Below are positions 8,357 to 16,813 of a stretch of DNA of 48,602 bases, piece after piece. Below the pieces are notes generated by a model, which worked only from the letters and a program-made list of their open reading frames with translations, did no database searches and was not told the DNA's origin. A program made the translations under genes and the position numbers. The stretch's first letter is position 1. Every line of letters starts with the position of its first letter. This stretch comes from an alpha proteobacterium SCGC AAA280-P20 (GTDB lineage: Bacteria; Pseudomonadota; Alphaproteobacteria; Pelagibacterales; Pelagibacteraceae): the NCBI GenBank assembly GCA_000371845.1, contig AQUE01000002.1, positions 1-48,602 of the forward strand, read 5' to 3'.

Positions 8357-9227
8357 ATGGCTAAAGTTACTTTTTTAGGTCTTGGTGTAATGGGTTATCC
8401 AATGGCACGTCACATAGCAAAAGCAGGTCATGACGTTACGGTTTATAACCGAACAACTGCAAAAGCTGAAAAATGGGTTAAAGAATTTGGCGGAAAATTT
8501 GCAAAAACTCCAAAAGAAGCAAGCAAAGATTCTGATTTTGTATTTTGCTGCGTCGGTAATGATAACGATTTAAAAGAAGTTACATTAGGAACTGAAGGAG
8601 CGTTTCACTCTGTAAAAAAAGGTGCCGTGTTTATTGACAACACTACTGCATCAGCAAAAATTGCTCGTGAACTATTTAAAGCTGCAAAAGAAAAAGGGTT
8701 TGGCTTTTTAGATGCTCCTGTTTCTGGTGGTCAAGCAGGAGCTGAAAATGGTCAGCTAACTGTAATGATTGGTGGAGAAAATAAAGATTTTGAAAAAGCT
8801 CAAGATGTTATCAGATGTTATAGTAAAAAAAATGAAAGTACTAGGATCTGCTGGAAGCGGTCAGCTTGCTAAGATGGTTAATCAAATTTGCATAGTTGGA
8901 CTAGTTCAAGGTTTATCTGAAGGTATTCGATTTGGTCAAAATGCAGGATTAAATATGGAAGATGTTATTGAGGTAATATCAAAAGGTGCTGCTCAATCTT
9001 GGCAAATGGAAAATAGATACAAAACAATGATCCAAGATAAATTTGATTTTGGTTTTGCAGTTGACTGGATGAGAAAAGATTTAGGAATTGCTATGGAAGA
9101 GGCAAAAAATAATGGTTCTGACCTTCCAATAACTAAAATCATAGACGGTTATTACTCGGATGTACAAAAAAATGGTGGTAATCGATTTGATACATCAAGT
9201 TTAATTACTCGACTTAAAAAAAAATAA
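8357..9227 (+). pseudogene. 3-hydroxyisobutyrate dehydrogenase family oxidoreductase, apparent +1 frameshift
   Basis: A beta-hydroxyacid dehydrogenase (HIBADH, tartronate semialdehyde or glyoxylate reductase type). The Rossmann start is VTFLGLGVMGYPMARHI, the substrate motif is FLDAPVSGGQAGAENG, and the second half carries GSGQLAKMVNQ with the catalytic Lys. The frame breaks in eight A at 8825-8832: the first half ends out of frame after DVIRCYSKK, and the second half continues with MKVLGSAGSGQ. Dropping one A gives a seamless 289-residue protein of family length. An AGGAG at 8347-8351, five bases before the ATG, fixes the start. The substrate cannot be resolved from sequence alone. Confidence 0.88.
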
Positions 9228-9237
9228 GTTACTAAGA

Positions 9238-9846
9238 GTGATTAACGATATTCCAGATTATTATAATAATATTGATTTAATATTAGATGAAATCTGGAGT
9301 CTTTTGCAAAAAGGGGTTTCTGAAAGAGGAGAAGATTTCAGATTACCCGTTGTAATTATTAATTCTGAAGAAGGCGCTGATGGAAGAATTGTTGTACTAC
9401 GAGGTGCATTTAAAGATAAAAATATCTTAAGATTCCATACCGATTATAGATCTCCAAAGATAGATTATTTAAAAAAAAATAAAAAAATCTATTTTGTATT
9501 TTATAGTAAAAAAAGGAAAATACAGGTTCGGGCCGAAGGAATTGCAACAATTCACAAAGATAATGAGATTACAAAACAAGCTTGGGCCAAAACACAAATG
9601 ATGAGCAGAAAATGTTATTTATCACCTCAAGCTCCTGGTGATTTAATTAATGAGTCTGCTTCTGATTTATCAAGAGATATGGGTGGCACCCTTCCAGCCC
9701 TTGAGCAAAGTGAAATAGGTTATAAAAATTTCTGTGTTGTTGAGAGTAAAATTAAAAGTTTTGAATGGCTTTATTTAGCTTCACAAGGACATAGACGTGC
9801 TAAATTTATGCTTGATGAAAACAAAAGCACTTGGTTAGTACCTTAA
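9238..9846 (+). CDS. Pyridoxamine 5'-phosphate oxidase-like FMN-binding protein
   Basis: A 202-residue split-barrel flavoprotein. The family pattern is visible: an N-terminal helix with DEIWSLLQKGVSERGEDFRLPV, the FMN strand region GRIVVLRGAFKDKNILRFHTDYRSPK, then VRAEGIATIHKD and a C-terminal WLYLASQGHRRAKF. It resembles the small family of PNPOx homologues often annotated as flavin-binding or heme-utilising rather than true PdxH, because the PLP-site C-terminus of PdxH is not evident. The start is uncertain: GTG at 9238 is 10 bases after the preceding stop and no ATG lies nearby. It shares its last 4 bases with the convergent carbonic anhydrase gene. Confidence 0.75.
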   Translation: MINDIPDYYNNIDLILDEIWSLLQKGVSERGEDFRLPVVIINSEEGADGRIVVLRGAFKDKNILRFHTDYRSPKIDYLKKNKKIYFVFYSKKRKIQVRAEGIATIHKDNEITKQAWAKTQMMSRKCYLSPQAPGDLINESASDLSRDMGGTLPALEQSEIGYKNFCVVESKIKSFEWLYLASQGHRRAKFMLDENKSTWLVP

Positions 9847-10361
9847 ATTTTCTTAAGATCTTTTACGTATTTCTTCCAATTATCTATATAACGCTGAGCG
9901 TTTTCGGTGATCGCTTTTTTTTCTTCTTCTGTAACTTGTCTAATTACTTTTCCAGGACTTCCCATAACTAAAGAATTATCTGGAATTATTTTTCCCTCAG
10001 TAATTAAACTGTTAGCGCCAATAATGCAGTTATTTCCAATAACGCTTTTATTTAAAATTGTTGAGCCAATGCCAATCAAACTATTATCCATAATAGTGCA
10101 GCCATGTAACATTACTAGATGACCAACAGTTACCATCTTACCAATTTTTAACGGAAATCCTTTATCGGTATGCAGAACACAATTGTCTTGAACATTACTG
10201 CCTTCACCCACAGTAATATTTTCAATATCTCCTCTGATAACAGCATTAAACCAAACGCTAGAATCATTTTTTAAAGTGACGTCGCCAATTACATTTGCTG
10301 ATGGTGCAACCCAATATTTTCGATCACCTGTTAATCTTTTATTACCTTGTTCAAAAATCAT
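9843..10361 (-). CDS. Gamma-class carbonic anhydrase family protein
   Basis: A 172-residue left-handed beta-helix protein built from hexapeptide repeats (for example ITVGEGSNVQDNCVLH and SLIGIGSTILNKSVIG). The three metal-ligand histidines of the gamma-CA fold are present: His64 (VLHTD), His81 (VGHLV) and His86 (MLHGC). Asp and Arg in NAVIRGDIENI match the conserved trimer-interface residues. Family members (YrdA, PaaY, CamH types) range from active carbonic anhydrases to acyl-CoA thioesterases. Activity here is likely but not proven. The C-terminal helix EEEKKAITENAQRYIDNWKK is typical. Confidence 0.9.
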   Translation of the reverse strand: MIFEQGNKRLTGDRKYWVAPSANVIGDVTLKNDSSVWFNAVIRGDIENITVGEGSNVQDNCVLHTDKGFPLKIGKMVTVGHLVMLHGCTIMDNSLIGIGSTILNKSVIGNNCIIGANSLITEGKIIPDNSLVMGSPGKVIRQVTEEEKKAITENAQRYIDNWKKYVKDLKKI

Positions 10362-10402
10362 GTTATATTCATAGCAAATATTCCAAATAGTAAAATAAAA
10401 TT

Positions 10403-10960
10403 ATGTCTCTCACTGAAACTCCGGTGTGTAATTTTGGAGAAAAGATTAAAGAATTTAAATTAATATCAACTGAGGGTACGTTCATTTCACTTAAAGATAT
10501 TAAGGGTAAAAATGGAACTTTAATTATGTTTATTTGTAATCACTGTCCTTACGTAAAAGCTATAATTGAGGAATTGGTAGATGTGACTAACAAAATATCA
10601 AAACTTGGAATAAATTCAGTCGCAATAATGTCGAATGATATAAATAATTATCCAGAAGATAGTTTTGAAAATATGAAAAAATTTGCAAAAATAAATAATT
10701 TTAAATTTCCATACTTGCATGATGAAACTCAAGAAATAGCTCAAAATTACGGCGCGGCATGTACACCTGATTTTTTTGGATATAATAAAAATAATGAACT
10801 ACAGTATCGTGGCAGAATTAGAGAAATAAAAAATCTTAAACCGACCTTAGAAGGAAAGAATGATCTATTAAATGCAATGGAACTGATTGCAAAAACTTCA
10901 AATGGACCAAAGCAACAATATCCAAGTATGGGATGTAATGTTAAATGGAAAAATAATTAA
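10403..10960 (+). CDS. Thioredoxin-fold protein (AhpC/TSA-like, CNHC motif)
   Basis: A 185-residue protein with a TlpA/peroxiredoxin-like fold: GTFISLKDIKGKNGTLIMF, then the redox motif CNHC at 45-48 followed by PYVKAIIEELV, and a cis-Pro segment AACTPDFFGYNKNNEL. No signal peptide is visible, so it is likely cytoplasmic. This is the thioredoxin family protein with the C-x-H-C-P-Y-V motif that is widespread in bacteria and of unknown partner. Its stop directly abuts the ATG of the glycosyltransferase gene (10961), so the two are co-transcribed. Confidence 0.85.
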   Translation: MSLTETPVCNFGEKIKEFKLISTEGTFISLKDIKGKNGTLIMFICNHCPYVKAIIEELVDVTNKISKLGINSVAIMSNDINNYPEDSFENMKKFAKINNFKFPYLHDETQEIAQNYGAACTPDFFGYNKNNELQYRGRIREIKNLKPTLEGKNDLLNAMELIAKTSNGPKQQYPSMGCNVKWKNN

Positions 10961-12058
10961 ATGATTATTATAACAACTAGAAGCTATCCTCCCGAAGTTG
11001 GTGGAATGCAAAGTTTAATGGGAGGTCTGGCAATTCATTTAAACAATCTTCATCCAATTAAAGTGTTAGCGAATTCATTTTCTGGAGATGAGAATTATGA
11101 CAAAAAAAATAACTTTGAAACCAATAGAATGGGTGGTCTTAAAATATTAAAAAAGTATAGAAAATTTAATCTTTTGAAAGAAGTTATAAAAAATAATTCA
11201 GTTGAAGCTATAGTTGCCGACCACTGGAAAAGTATTGAATTAATAACTGAAAATATATCAGTTAAAATTCCAATTTTATGTCTAATCCATGGAAAAGAAA
11301 TTAATCATCCGCTTGGAAGTTTTATAAACAAAAGATCTCTTAACTCCTTAGCGAAAGCTAAATACATTATTGCAAACTCAGAATTTACAAAAAAACTAGC
11401 AACCGAAAAAGGCTGTGATCGTACAAGGATACATGCGATAAATCCTGGTATTAATGAACCTCAAGCTATCAGCTCAGAAACAGATCAACTGGCTAAAGAA
11501 ATGTTTGGAAATTCTGACATTAAAATCATTACTGTTTCAAGATTTGATAAAAGAAAAGGAATAGATTTTTCTTTATTGGCTTTAAAAAATATCCAAGCGA
11601 TTTACCCAAATTTTAAATATATAATTGTTGGAAATGGGGATGAAGAAGAAAATTTAAAAAAAATAACTAAAACTCTTAATTTAGAAAATAATGTAATTTT
11701 TCTTAAAAATATCAACTTTGAGTTAAAGAACGCGCTACTTAAAAACTCAAATATTTTTCTAATGCCTGCAAGAATTGAAGGAACTTCAGTTGAAGGATTT
11801 GGAATTAGTTATATCGAGGCTGCAAGCTATGGAATACCATCAATTGCTGGAAAAGATGGTGGAGCTTCTGATGCAGTTCAACATAATAAAACTGGTCTAT
11901 TATGTAATGGACACGATCACTCTGAAATTTATGACGCTTTAAAAAATATAATTCAAAATAAAAAATATTTAGAGCTTGGGAAAAATGCAAAAGAATTTTC
12001 TAAACAATTTTATTGGAAAGAAATAATTAAAAAATACGCTAATCTGCTTAACTTATAA
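10961..12058 (+). CDS. Glycosyltransferase family 4 protein
   Basis: A 365-residue GT-B enzyme. The N-terminal domain starts with IIITTRSYPPEVGGMQSLMG, the usual GT4 nucleotide-sugar acceptor loop. The C-terminal domain carries SRFDKRKGID near 193-202, IIVGNGDEEENLKK, and the EX7E motif in EGFGISYIEA near 278. Such enzymes retain the anomeric configuration and add sugars to lipid-linked or lipopolysaccharide acceptors at the inner membrane. Donor and acceptor are not recognisable. It opens a run of envelope-glycan genes and overlaps the convergent GT9 gene by 11 bases. Confidence 0.9.
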   Translation: MIIITTRSYPPEVGGMQSLMGGLAIHLNNLHPIKVLANSFSGDENYDKKNNFETNRMGGLKILKKYRKFNLLKEVIKNNSVEAIVADHWKSIELITENISVKIPILCLIHGKEINHPLGSFINKRSLNSLAKAKYIIANSEFTKKLATEKGCDRTRIHAINPGINEPQAISSETDQLAKEMFGNSDIKIITVSRFDKRKGIDFSLLALKNIQAIYPNFKYIIVGNGDEEENLKKITKTLNLENNVIFLKNINFELKNALLKNSNIFLMPARIEGTSVEGFGISYIEAASYGIPSIAGKDGGASDAVQHNKTGLLCNGHDHSEIYDALKNIIQNKKYLELGKNAKEFSKQFYWKEIIKKYANLLNL

Positions 12059-12959
12059 TAGAGCTTTTAATTAAAGCGTAAACCCTGTCAGCAAAAAGAG
12101 ATTTTAAATCCCTAGTTTGCAGCGCAATAAATCTTTCTCTCTCAATTGAAACTTTTTCAGGAGTTGTGTGAGGACCAAACAATGCAAAGCCTTTAGCACC
12201 TAAATGTGCTGCCATGTGAGCCGGCCCCGTATCATTTGCAATAACTAAATGTGATTTTTTTATTAAAGACGCAAGTTCAAAAAAATTTAATGCTAAATTA
12301 TTATTTAAAGCTACTTTAATATTTAAACTTTTAGCTTCTTCTATCTCACCTGGACCTGGCGCAACTACCAATTCATATTGAGGATGATTTTGTTTTATTA
12401 AACTTATTAATTCAGAAAAATAGGGCCATCGTTTATGAATTAAATCTTTAGAACAAAAAGGAAAAAATAAAATATATTTTTTAATGGTATCAAGATTATA
12501 GTTATTAGCATGTTGAGCGGCCCAGCTAAAATCCGGTTTTAAAGTATAACGTGTTTCAATATTTGATTTTCTTAACTGTTCATCAAATCTTTGTAATACC
12601 GAATTATTATATTTGTTATCAGGTATATCTTTAGAAGTTGACCAATCTTTTATATTAAAAAGAAATTTTCTGTAAAAATTTGTTCTATTAGAATTTTGTA
12701 AATCATAAACTTTATTAAAGTTTAAAAAATTTATGTTTTTTTTTAATCTTAAAAGATAAAATATATTATATCTAGGGAGTCTCTCGTCTTCTAAACAGTC
12801 ATCAATATAAGGACAATTTTTAAATAAATTTAAATATTTAGAAGTGGTTAAGATTGTAATTTTTTCATTCTTATGGTGCTCTCTTATATCTCTTAAAGCT
12901 CCAGAAATTTGAACAACATCACCAAGAGAGCCAAGTTTAATGATTAAAATATTTGACAT
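12048..12959 (-). CDS. Glycosyltransferase family 9 (heptosyltransferase-like)
   Basis: A 303-residue GT-B protein of the ADP-heptose:LPS heptosyltransferase family. The start, NILIIKLGSLGDVVQISGAL, contains the conserved Gly-Asp-Val that precedes the acceptor site. The C-terminal IANDTGPAHMAAHLGAKGFA followed by ALFGPHTTPEK is the nucleotide-sugar site. It probably adds a core sugar to lipopolysaccharide. Members also occur in genomes without ADP-heptose synthesis, so the sugar is not certain. It stands alone on the minus strand within otherwise plus-strand glycan genes. Confidence 0.88.
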   Translation of the reverse strand: MSNILIIKLGSLGDVVQISGALRDIREHHKNEKITILTTSKYLNLFKNCPYIDDCLEDERLPRYNIFYLLRLKKNINFLNFNKVYDLQNSNRTNFYRKFLFNIKDWSTSKDIPDNKYNNSVLQRFDEQLRKSNIETRYTLKPDFSWAAQHANNYNLDTIKKYILFFPFCSKDLIHKRWPYFSELISLIKQNHPQYELVVAPGPGEIEEAKSLNIKVALNNNLALNFFELASLIKKSHLVIANDTGPAHMAAHLGAKGFALFGPHTTPEKVSIERERFIALQTRDLKSLFADRVYALIKSSIIS

Positions 12960-12988
12960 ATATTATAAAAGAACATTATTGATTAATT

Positions 12989-13387
12989 ATGGAAATTACA
13001 AAAAAAATTTACTCCGAAATATCTGCTGGGGAGTTATTTGATAAAATCTCAATTCTTGAGATAAAAAAAAAGAAAATCAAAGACAAAACTAAAAGAAATA
13101 TTGTCTTAAAGGAACTAAGCTCTTTACAAGAAACTGTTAACGAAAATATTGAAAAATCTAAATCACTTGCAAAATTATACAAGAAACTTAAGACAGTTAA
13201 TCTAAAGCTGTGGAAAATCGAGGACGATATTAGAGATTGCGAAAGAAAAAGAAATTTTGAAAGTAAATTTATAAAACTCTCAAGAGCAGTATATTTTACC
13301 AATGATGAGAGATCGCGCGTTAAAAATATGATTAACAGCCTAACAAAATCAAATATTTTTGAAGTAAAAAGCTATAAAAAATATTAA
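12989..13387 (+). CDS. DUF6165 family protein
   Basis: A 132-residue, Lys-rich, largely helical protein. The segments SAGELFDKISILEIKKKKI, LWKIEDDIRDCERKRNF, FIKLSRAVYFTNDERSRVK and a C-terminal EVKSY match the pattern of DUF6165, whose members are found beside glycosyltransferases and LPS genes. Function is unknown. The hydrophilic coiled-coil character (about residues 20-80) suggests a cytoplasmic partner protein. It starts about 30 bases from the divergent GT9 gene, so they share a very short promoter region, and it overlaps the amidase gene by 4 bases tail to tail. Confidence 0.75.
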   Translation: MEITKKIYSEISAGELFDKISILEIKKKKIKDKTKRNIVLKELSSLQETVNENIEKSKSLAKLYKKLKTVNLKLWKIEDDIRDCERKRNFESKFIKLSRAVYFTNDERSRVKNMINSLTKSNIFEVKSYKKY

Positions 13388-14181
13388 CTGGATCTAAGAC
13401 TTGGAATTTTAGCTCTTAATTTCTTTGGAAGATTTTCATCTATTCTTGCAATAATAAACCCCTCGCCTTTCTCCTTTTCATTTAATATCTCGCCATCTGG
13501 AGAAATAATTAAAGAATGGCCATATGTTAATCTATCGTTGTAATGTCTTCCTGTTTGTGCGGGTGCAAATATATAAGAAAAATTTTCAATAGCTCTTGCT
13601 TGTAATAAAGCGTGCCAATGTTTTTCACCTGTTGTTTTTGTAAAAGCTGATGGAACGGTCATAAAAATTGCTCCTTTTTTTGCAAGGTCTCTATATAAAT
13701 TTGGGAAACGAACATCATAGCAAATACTAAAACCTAATAAACCCCAAGGCAATCTCACTAAAACTTTTTTTTTACCCGCTAAAAATTTTTTAGACTCTTC
13801 ATATTTTTCTTTTTCTGAAAGTTTAACATCAAACATGTGAATTTTATCATAATAATTTACAATTTTTCCATCTGGATTAAAAAGCACAGATCTATTTGTT
13901 AATAATTTTTTAGATATTTTAATTGGTAATGACCCAATTAAAATCCACTTTTTATAACTTTGTGAAATTCTGCTAATAGATTCCAAAAAAAAATTATTAT
14001 TCATGTCTTCTGCTTTTTCTAAAAGCTCTCTATGATCTAATGTAAATAAAGAACTGTTTTCTGGAGTAATAATTAAATCAGCTTTTTTTTTAATGGAACT
14101 AATTATTAAATCACTAATCTTTTCTAAATTAGAAAAAACGTTATTATCTGAAGTAATTTGAATGCATGATACATTAAACAT
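13384..14181 (-). CDS. Carbon-nitrogen hydrolase (nitrilase superfamily amidase)
   Basis: A 265-residue member with the complete catalytic set: Glu41 (TPENSSLF), Lys113 (YYDKIHMFDV) and Cys154 (FSICYDVRFP). The DVRFPNLYRDLAKKGA, FTKTTGEKHWHALLQARAIEN and PAQTGRHYNDRLTYGHS segments are characteristic of the Nit1/NitFhit group, whose characterised members hydrolyse deaminated glutathione or omega-amides. A metabolite-repair role is therefore likely. There is no evident link to its glycan-gene neighbours. It converges on the DUF6165 gene with a 4-bp overlap. Confidence 0.9.
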   Translation of the reverse strand: MFNVSCIQITSDNNVFSNLEKISDLIISSIKKKADLIITPENSSLFTLDHRELLEKAEDMNNNFFLESISRISQSYKKWILIGSLPIKISKKLLTNRSVLFNPDGKIVNYYDKIHMFDVKLSEKEKYEESKKFLAGKKKVLVRLPWGLLGFSICYDVRFPNLYRDLAKKGAIFMTVPSAFTKTTGEKHWHALLQARAIENFSYIFAPAQTGRHYNDRLTYGHSLIISPDGEILNEKEKGEGFIIARIDENLPKKLRAKIPSLRSS

Positions 14182-14268
14182 AATTAAAATAAGATTTTTG
14201 ATACTATATTAAAAATTATTACTATAAATTTTTATAATATAATATTTAAAATTTAATTCTTCAAAAAA

Positions 14269-15192
14269 ATGATAAAAAAAAAGTTTATTATTGTTAGAAT
14301 TGCAGAAGGGTTGGGTAATCAATTATTTATGTTTGCTAATGCTTATGCAATTGCGAAAAGAAAAAAATACTTTTTAATGATTGATAATGAGTCGGGATAT
14401 TTTAAAAATAAAAATCAACAAAGAAAAAGGAAATTTTTATTAAATTTTTTTAATATTCAAAATAATATTTGTCCTGATAAATTTAAATTTAAAAATAATT
14501 TAAGTGATATATTTAGAAAATTACTTAAAATTAAAGATTATTTTCAAGATAAAAAAATATTCTTAATTGAATATAAAAATAAAGAAAAGAGAACACATTT
14601 TAAAAATTTATTGGACCAGACTCTTAGTAATTTAGTTTATATAGAGGGTCATTTTGAATCTGAAAAATATTTTTATAACGTAAAAAAAGATTTGCAAAAA
14701 ATTCTTACAGTGAAAAAGAATTATATAGATTATTCAAATAAATATATCGATCTTATAAAAAAAAAAAATTCAGTCTCTGTGCATATAAGAAGGCATAAAT
14801 TTTCAGAGGAAATTAGCGAGGGCAAACAAATTAAAAATACAGAAAAATCTGATAATTTTACAAAAGAATTAATAAATTATATTCAAGATAGCATTAAGTA
14901 TTTTGAAAAAAAAATTCAGAAACCTACATTCTTTATTTGGTCTAATGACTTTAAGGGAATAGAAAAATACTTTAAACGTAAGAACTGTATTTTTGTAAAG
15001 AACAATGATGTAATTATGGATTTTTACCTATTTAGTATTTGCAAACACTTCATTGTTGGCGGTTCTACATTTCACTGGATGGGTGCTTGGTTAAATAAAA
15101 ATAAAAATAAATTATGTATAAGACCAAAAAATATAAATTTAAATCCTTCTAATAATAACGATTTTTGGCCAAATAGTTGGATAAAAATTTAA
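14269..15192 (+). CDS. Glycosyltransferase family 11 (alpha-1,2-fucosyltransferase-like)
   Basis: A 307-residue protein with GT11 hallmarks: the N-terminal AEGLGNQLFMFANAYAIAKR, the donor motif VSVHIRRHKF near 175-185, and the C-terminal FIVGGSTFHWMGAWLNK. Characterised relatives transfer fucose from GDP-fucose to galactose in O-antigens or capsules. In this protein the usual Gly-Asp after HIRR is His-Lys, so donor specificity may differ. Base composition is even more AT-rich than the surroundings, consistent with a variable surface-glycan gene. The DUF268 gene follows after 16 bases. Confidence 0.88.
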   Translation: MIKKKFIIVRIAEGLGNQLFMFANAYAIAKRKKYFLMIDNESGYFKNKNQQRKRKFLLNFFNIQNNICPDKFKFKNNLSDIFRKLLKIKDYFQDKKIFLIEYKNKEKRTHFKNLLDQTLSNLVYIEGHFESEKYFYNVKKDLQKILTVKKNYIDYSNKYIDLIKKKNSVSVHIRRHKFSEEISEGKQIKNTEKSDNFTKELINYIQDSIKYFEKKIQKPTFFIWSNDFKGIEKYFKRKNCIFVKNNDVIMDFYLFSICKHFIVGGSTFHWMGAWLNKNKNKLCIRPKNINLNPSNNNDFWPNSWIKI

Positions 15193-15208
15193 ACAATAAT
15201 ATTTTAAT

Positions 15209-15952
15209 ATGAAAAAAATTAAAAATATAAAAACTTTTTTTAATAAAAAAAATATAAAATATAATAATTTTAAATATTTTTTAGACTATTTTAGATTCAA
15301 AAAACTAGGTGGAAAAACAACTTACTTTCACCCTATGTTGAATGATTCGTTAGACCAGGCTGGTATTTCTAAAGGTCATTACTTTCATCAAGATTTGCTT
15401 GTCGCTTCCTATATTTATAAATCTAATCCTGAGACTCATATTGATATAGGATCGCGTATCGATGGGTTTGTCGCTCACGTTGCTTCTTTTAGAAAAATTC
15501 AAATTATAGACATTCGTAATTTAAATGAGACAGGTCATGAAAACATTTCATTTATAAAATTAGATTTAACAAAAAATAACAATTCTTATCTACTTTCTGA
15601 TTCGGTATCATGTCTTCATGCAATTGAACATTTTGGTCTTGGCCGGTATGGAGACACAATAGACCCCATTGGTCATATCAAAGGTTTTAATAATATTTTA
15701 AAATTAATTAAAAAAAAAGGTACTTTGTATATTAGTTTTCCTATATCAAAAAATAATGAAATTCATTTTAACTCCCAAAGAGTCTTTAATCCTAATGATA
15801 TTTTTAATTGGCCAACGAAAGATAATAAAATTTTTTTAAAAAAATTTGACTATGTAGATGCACAAGGAAATTTGCATTTAAACACTAAAATTAGCGACAT
15901 CGAGGATATTAAAGAATATGGGTGCGGAATATACACTTTCAAAAAAGAATAG
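15209..15952 (+). CDS. DUF268 family protein (methyltransferase-like)
   Basis: A 247-residue protein. After a Lys/Asn-rich N-terminus it shows HPMLNDSLDQAGISKGHYFH, the core HIDIGSRIDGFVAHVASF and DSVSCLHAIEHFGLGRYGD. The GSR..G, acidic strand and HAIEHFGLGRYGD segments resemble a class I SAM-methyltransferase fold and are the signature of DUF268, which is common in polysaccharide clusters. A role in methylating a surface sugar is plausible but not shown. It lies 16 bases after the GT11 gene, so they probably form an operon. It ends 60 bases from the convergent 16013-16801 gene; that gap holds no strong hairpin. Confidence 0.75.
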   Translation: MKKIKNIKTFFNKKNIKYNNFKYFLDYFRFKKLGGKTTYFHPMLNDSLDQAGISKGHYFHQDLLVASYIYKSNPETHIDIGSRIDGFVAHVASFRKIQIIDIRNLNETGHENISFIKLDLTKNNNSYLLSDSVSCLHAIEHFGLGRYGDTIDPIGHIKGFNNILKLIKKKGTLYISFPISKNNEIHFNSQRVFNPNDIFNWPTKDNKIFLKKFDYVDAQGNLHLNTKISDIEDIKEYGCGIYTFKKE

Positions 15953-16012
15953 TATAATTCTTCGTAAGTTTTTGTTTTTAATACGATTTGAGTAGAATAA
16001 AAAATTAAAAAT

Positions 16013-16801
16013 TTAGTTACAAATTTTATAAATTAAGTTCTTAAAGGAATTTGCAAAATGATCATATTGATGAACAATTGAATATTCATTTCCATCTTGA
16101 TTAATTAATCTCCCTGTATTGTTAAAATTTAATCCTTTATTAAGTGACAACGTTGCAACATCACCATTTGCATTATCATAGAAATCTATATTTTTAAAAA
16201 TGTCGCTATAAACCAAATAATTATGGATTCCTTGATCCCAGCCTTTAATTTTTCTCTTAAATAAAAAAGAATGAATTGATGGCTTATATTTATATATAAC
16301 AATATTTTTTCTCATTATATCGCAATATTCTAAAATACCATGGTAATTGCCAATGACTTGTCCGCAGCAAGATATTTTTTTATCTTTAATATTTTCGAGA
16401 ATTAATTTACCTGTTGTTCTTTTAATCCACTTAATGTTTACAGGAGAATTTTTAATACAATCATCTTCTAGAAAAAAATTTAGATCTTTTTTATAAAAAA
16501 AATTGAATGGATTATTTTGAAAAAAAACATCTCTTGAATCTGTCAATAAAACTTGTTCATATGAGTTATTATTTTTTAGATAATTGTAATAGTATTGATA
16601 TCGTGATTGATACGACTCGTAGGGAACAATTTTTGTATCTAAAAAACCTATATTAAAATCTTTTAATTTATTTATTAGTTCAATATCTGGATTGTTTAAT
16701 ATTAGAATAACTTTTTCCTTATAAATTTTTCTTAAACTCTTAACAAAAATCTCTAACTGACCCCAATTATAACCTGCGGCAGCGCTTAAAATAAGATTCA
16801 T
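16013..16801 (-). CDS. GT-A-like glycosyltransferase-related protein
   Basis: A 262-residue protein that begins NLILSAAAGYNWGQLEIFVKS and carries QVLLTDSRDVFFQNNPF near residue 95, the acidic motif of GT-A-like proteins that binds metal and nucleotide-sugar. Later come GWDQGIHNYLVYSD and GNEYSIVHQYDHF with conserved acidic and His residues. This places it among uncharacterised glycosyltransferase-like proteins that elongate surface glycans; its sugar is unknown. A longer reading starts with GTG at 16840 inside the adjacent tRNA and is rejected. The ATG at 16801 is 12 bases beyond the tRNA CCA end and lacks a Shine-Dalgarno sequence, but follows TATAAT, so the message may be leaderless. Confidence 0.75.
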   Translation of the reverse strand: MNLILSAAAGYNWGQLEIFVKSLRKIYKEKVILILNNPDIELINKLKDFNIGFLDTKIVPYESYQSRYQYYYNYLKNNNSYEQVLLTDSRDVFFQNNPFNFFYKKDLNFFLEDDCIKNSPVNIKWIKRTTGKLILENIKDKKISCCGQVIGNYHGILEYCDIMRKNIVIYKYKPSIHSFLFKRKIKGWDQGIHNYLVYSDIFKNIDFYDNANGDVATLSLNKGLNFNNTGRLINQDGNEYSIVHQYDHFANSFKNLIYKICN

Positions 16802-16805
16802 ATTT

Positions 16806-16811
16806 ATTATA
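16806..16811 (-). promoter_or_regulatory. Possible -10 box for leaderless transcription of the 16801 gene
   Basis: The six bases read TATAAT on the minus strand and end four bases before the ATG at 16801. A transcript from such a box would begin at or near the start codon. The corresponding -35 region would fall inside the tRNA T-arm and does not resemble TTGACA. Chance occurrence is quite possible in AT-rich DNA. Confidence 0.3.
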
Positions 16812-16813
16812 AT

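Noticed and set aside
13009..13302. 97-codon minus-strand frame opposite the DUF6165 gene
   Set aside because: Reverse shadow of a Lys-rich coding sequence (gives Phe/Leu/Ser-rich translation).
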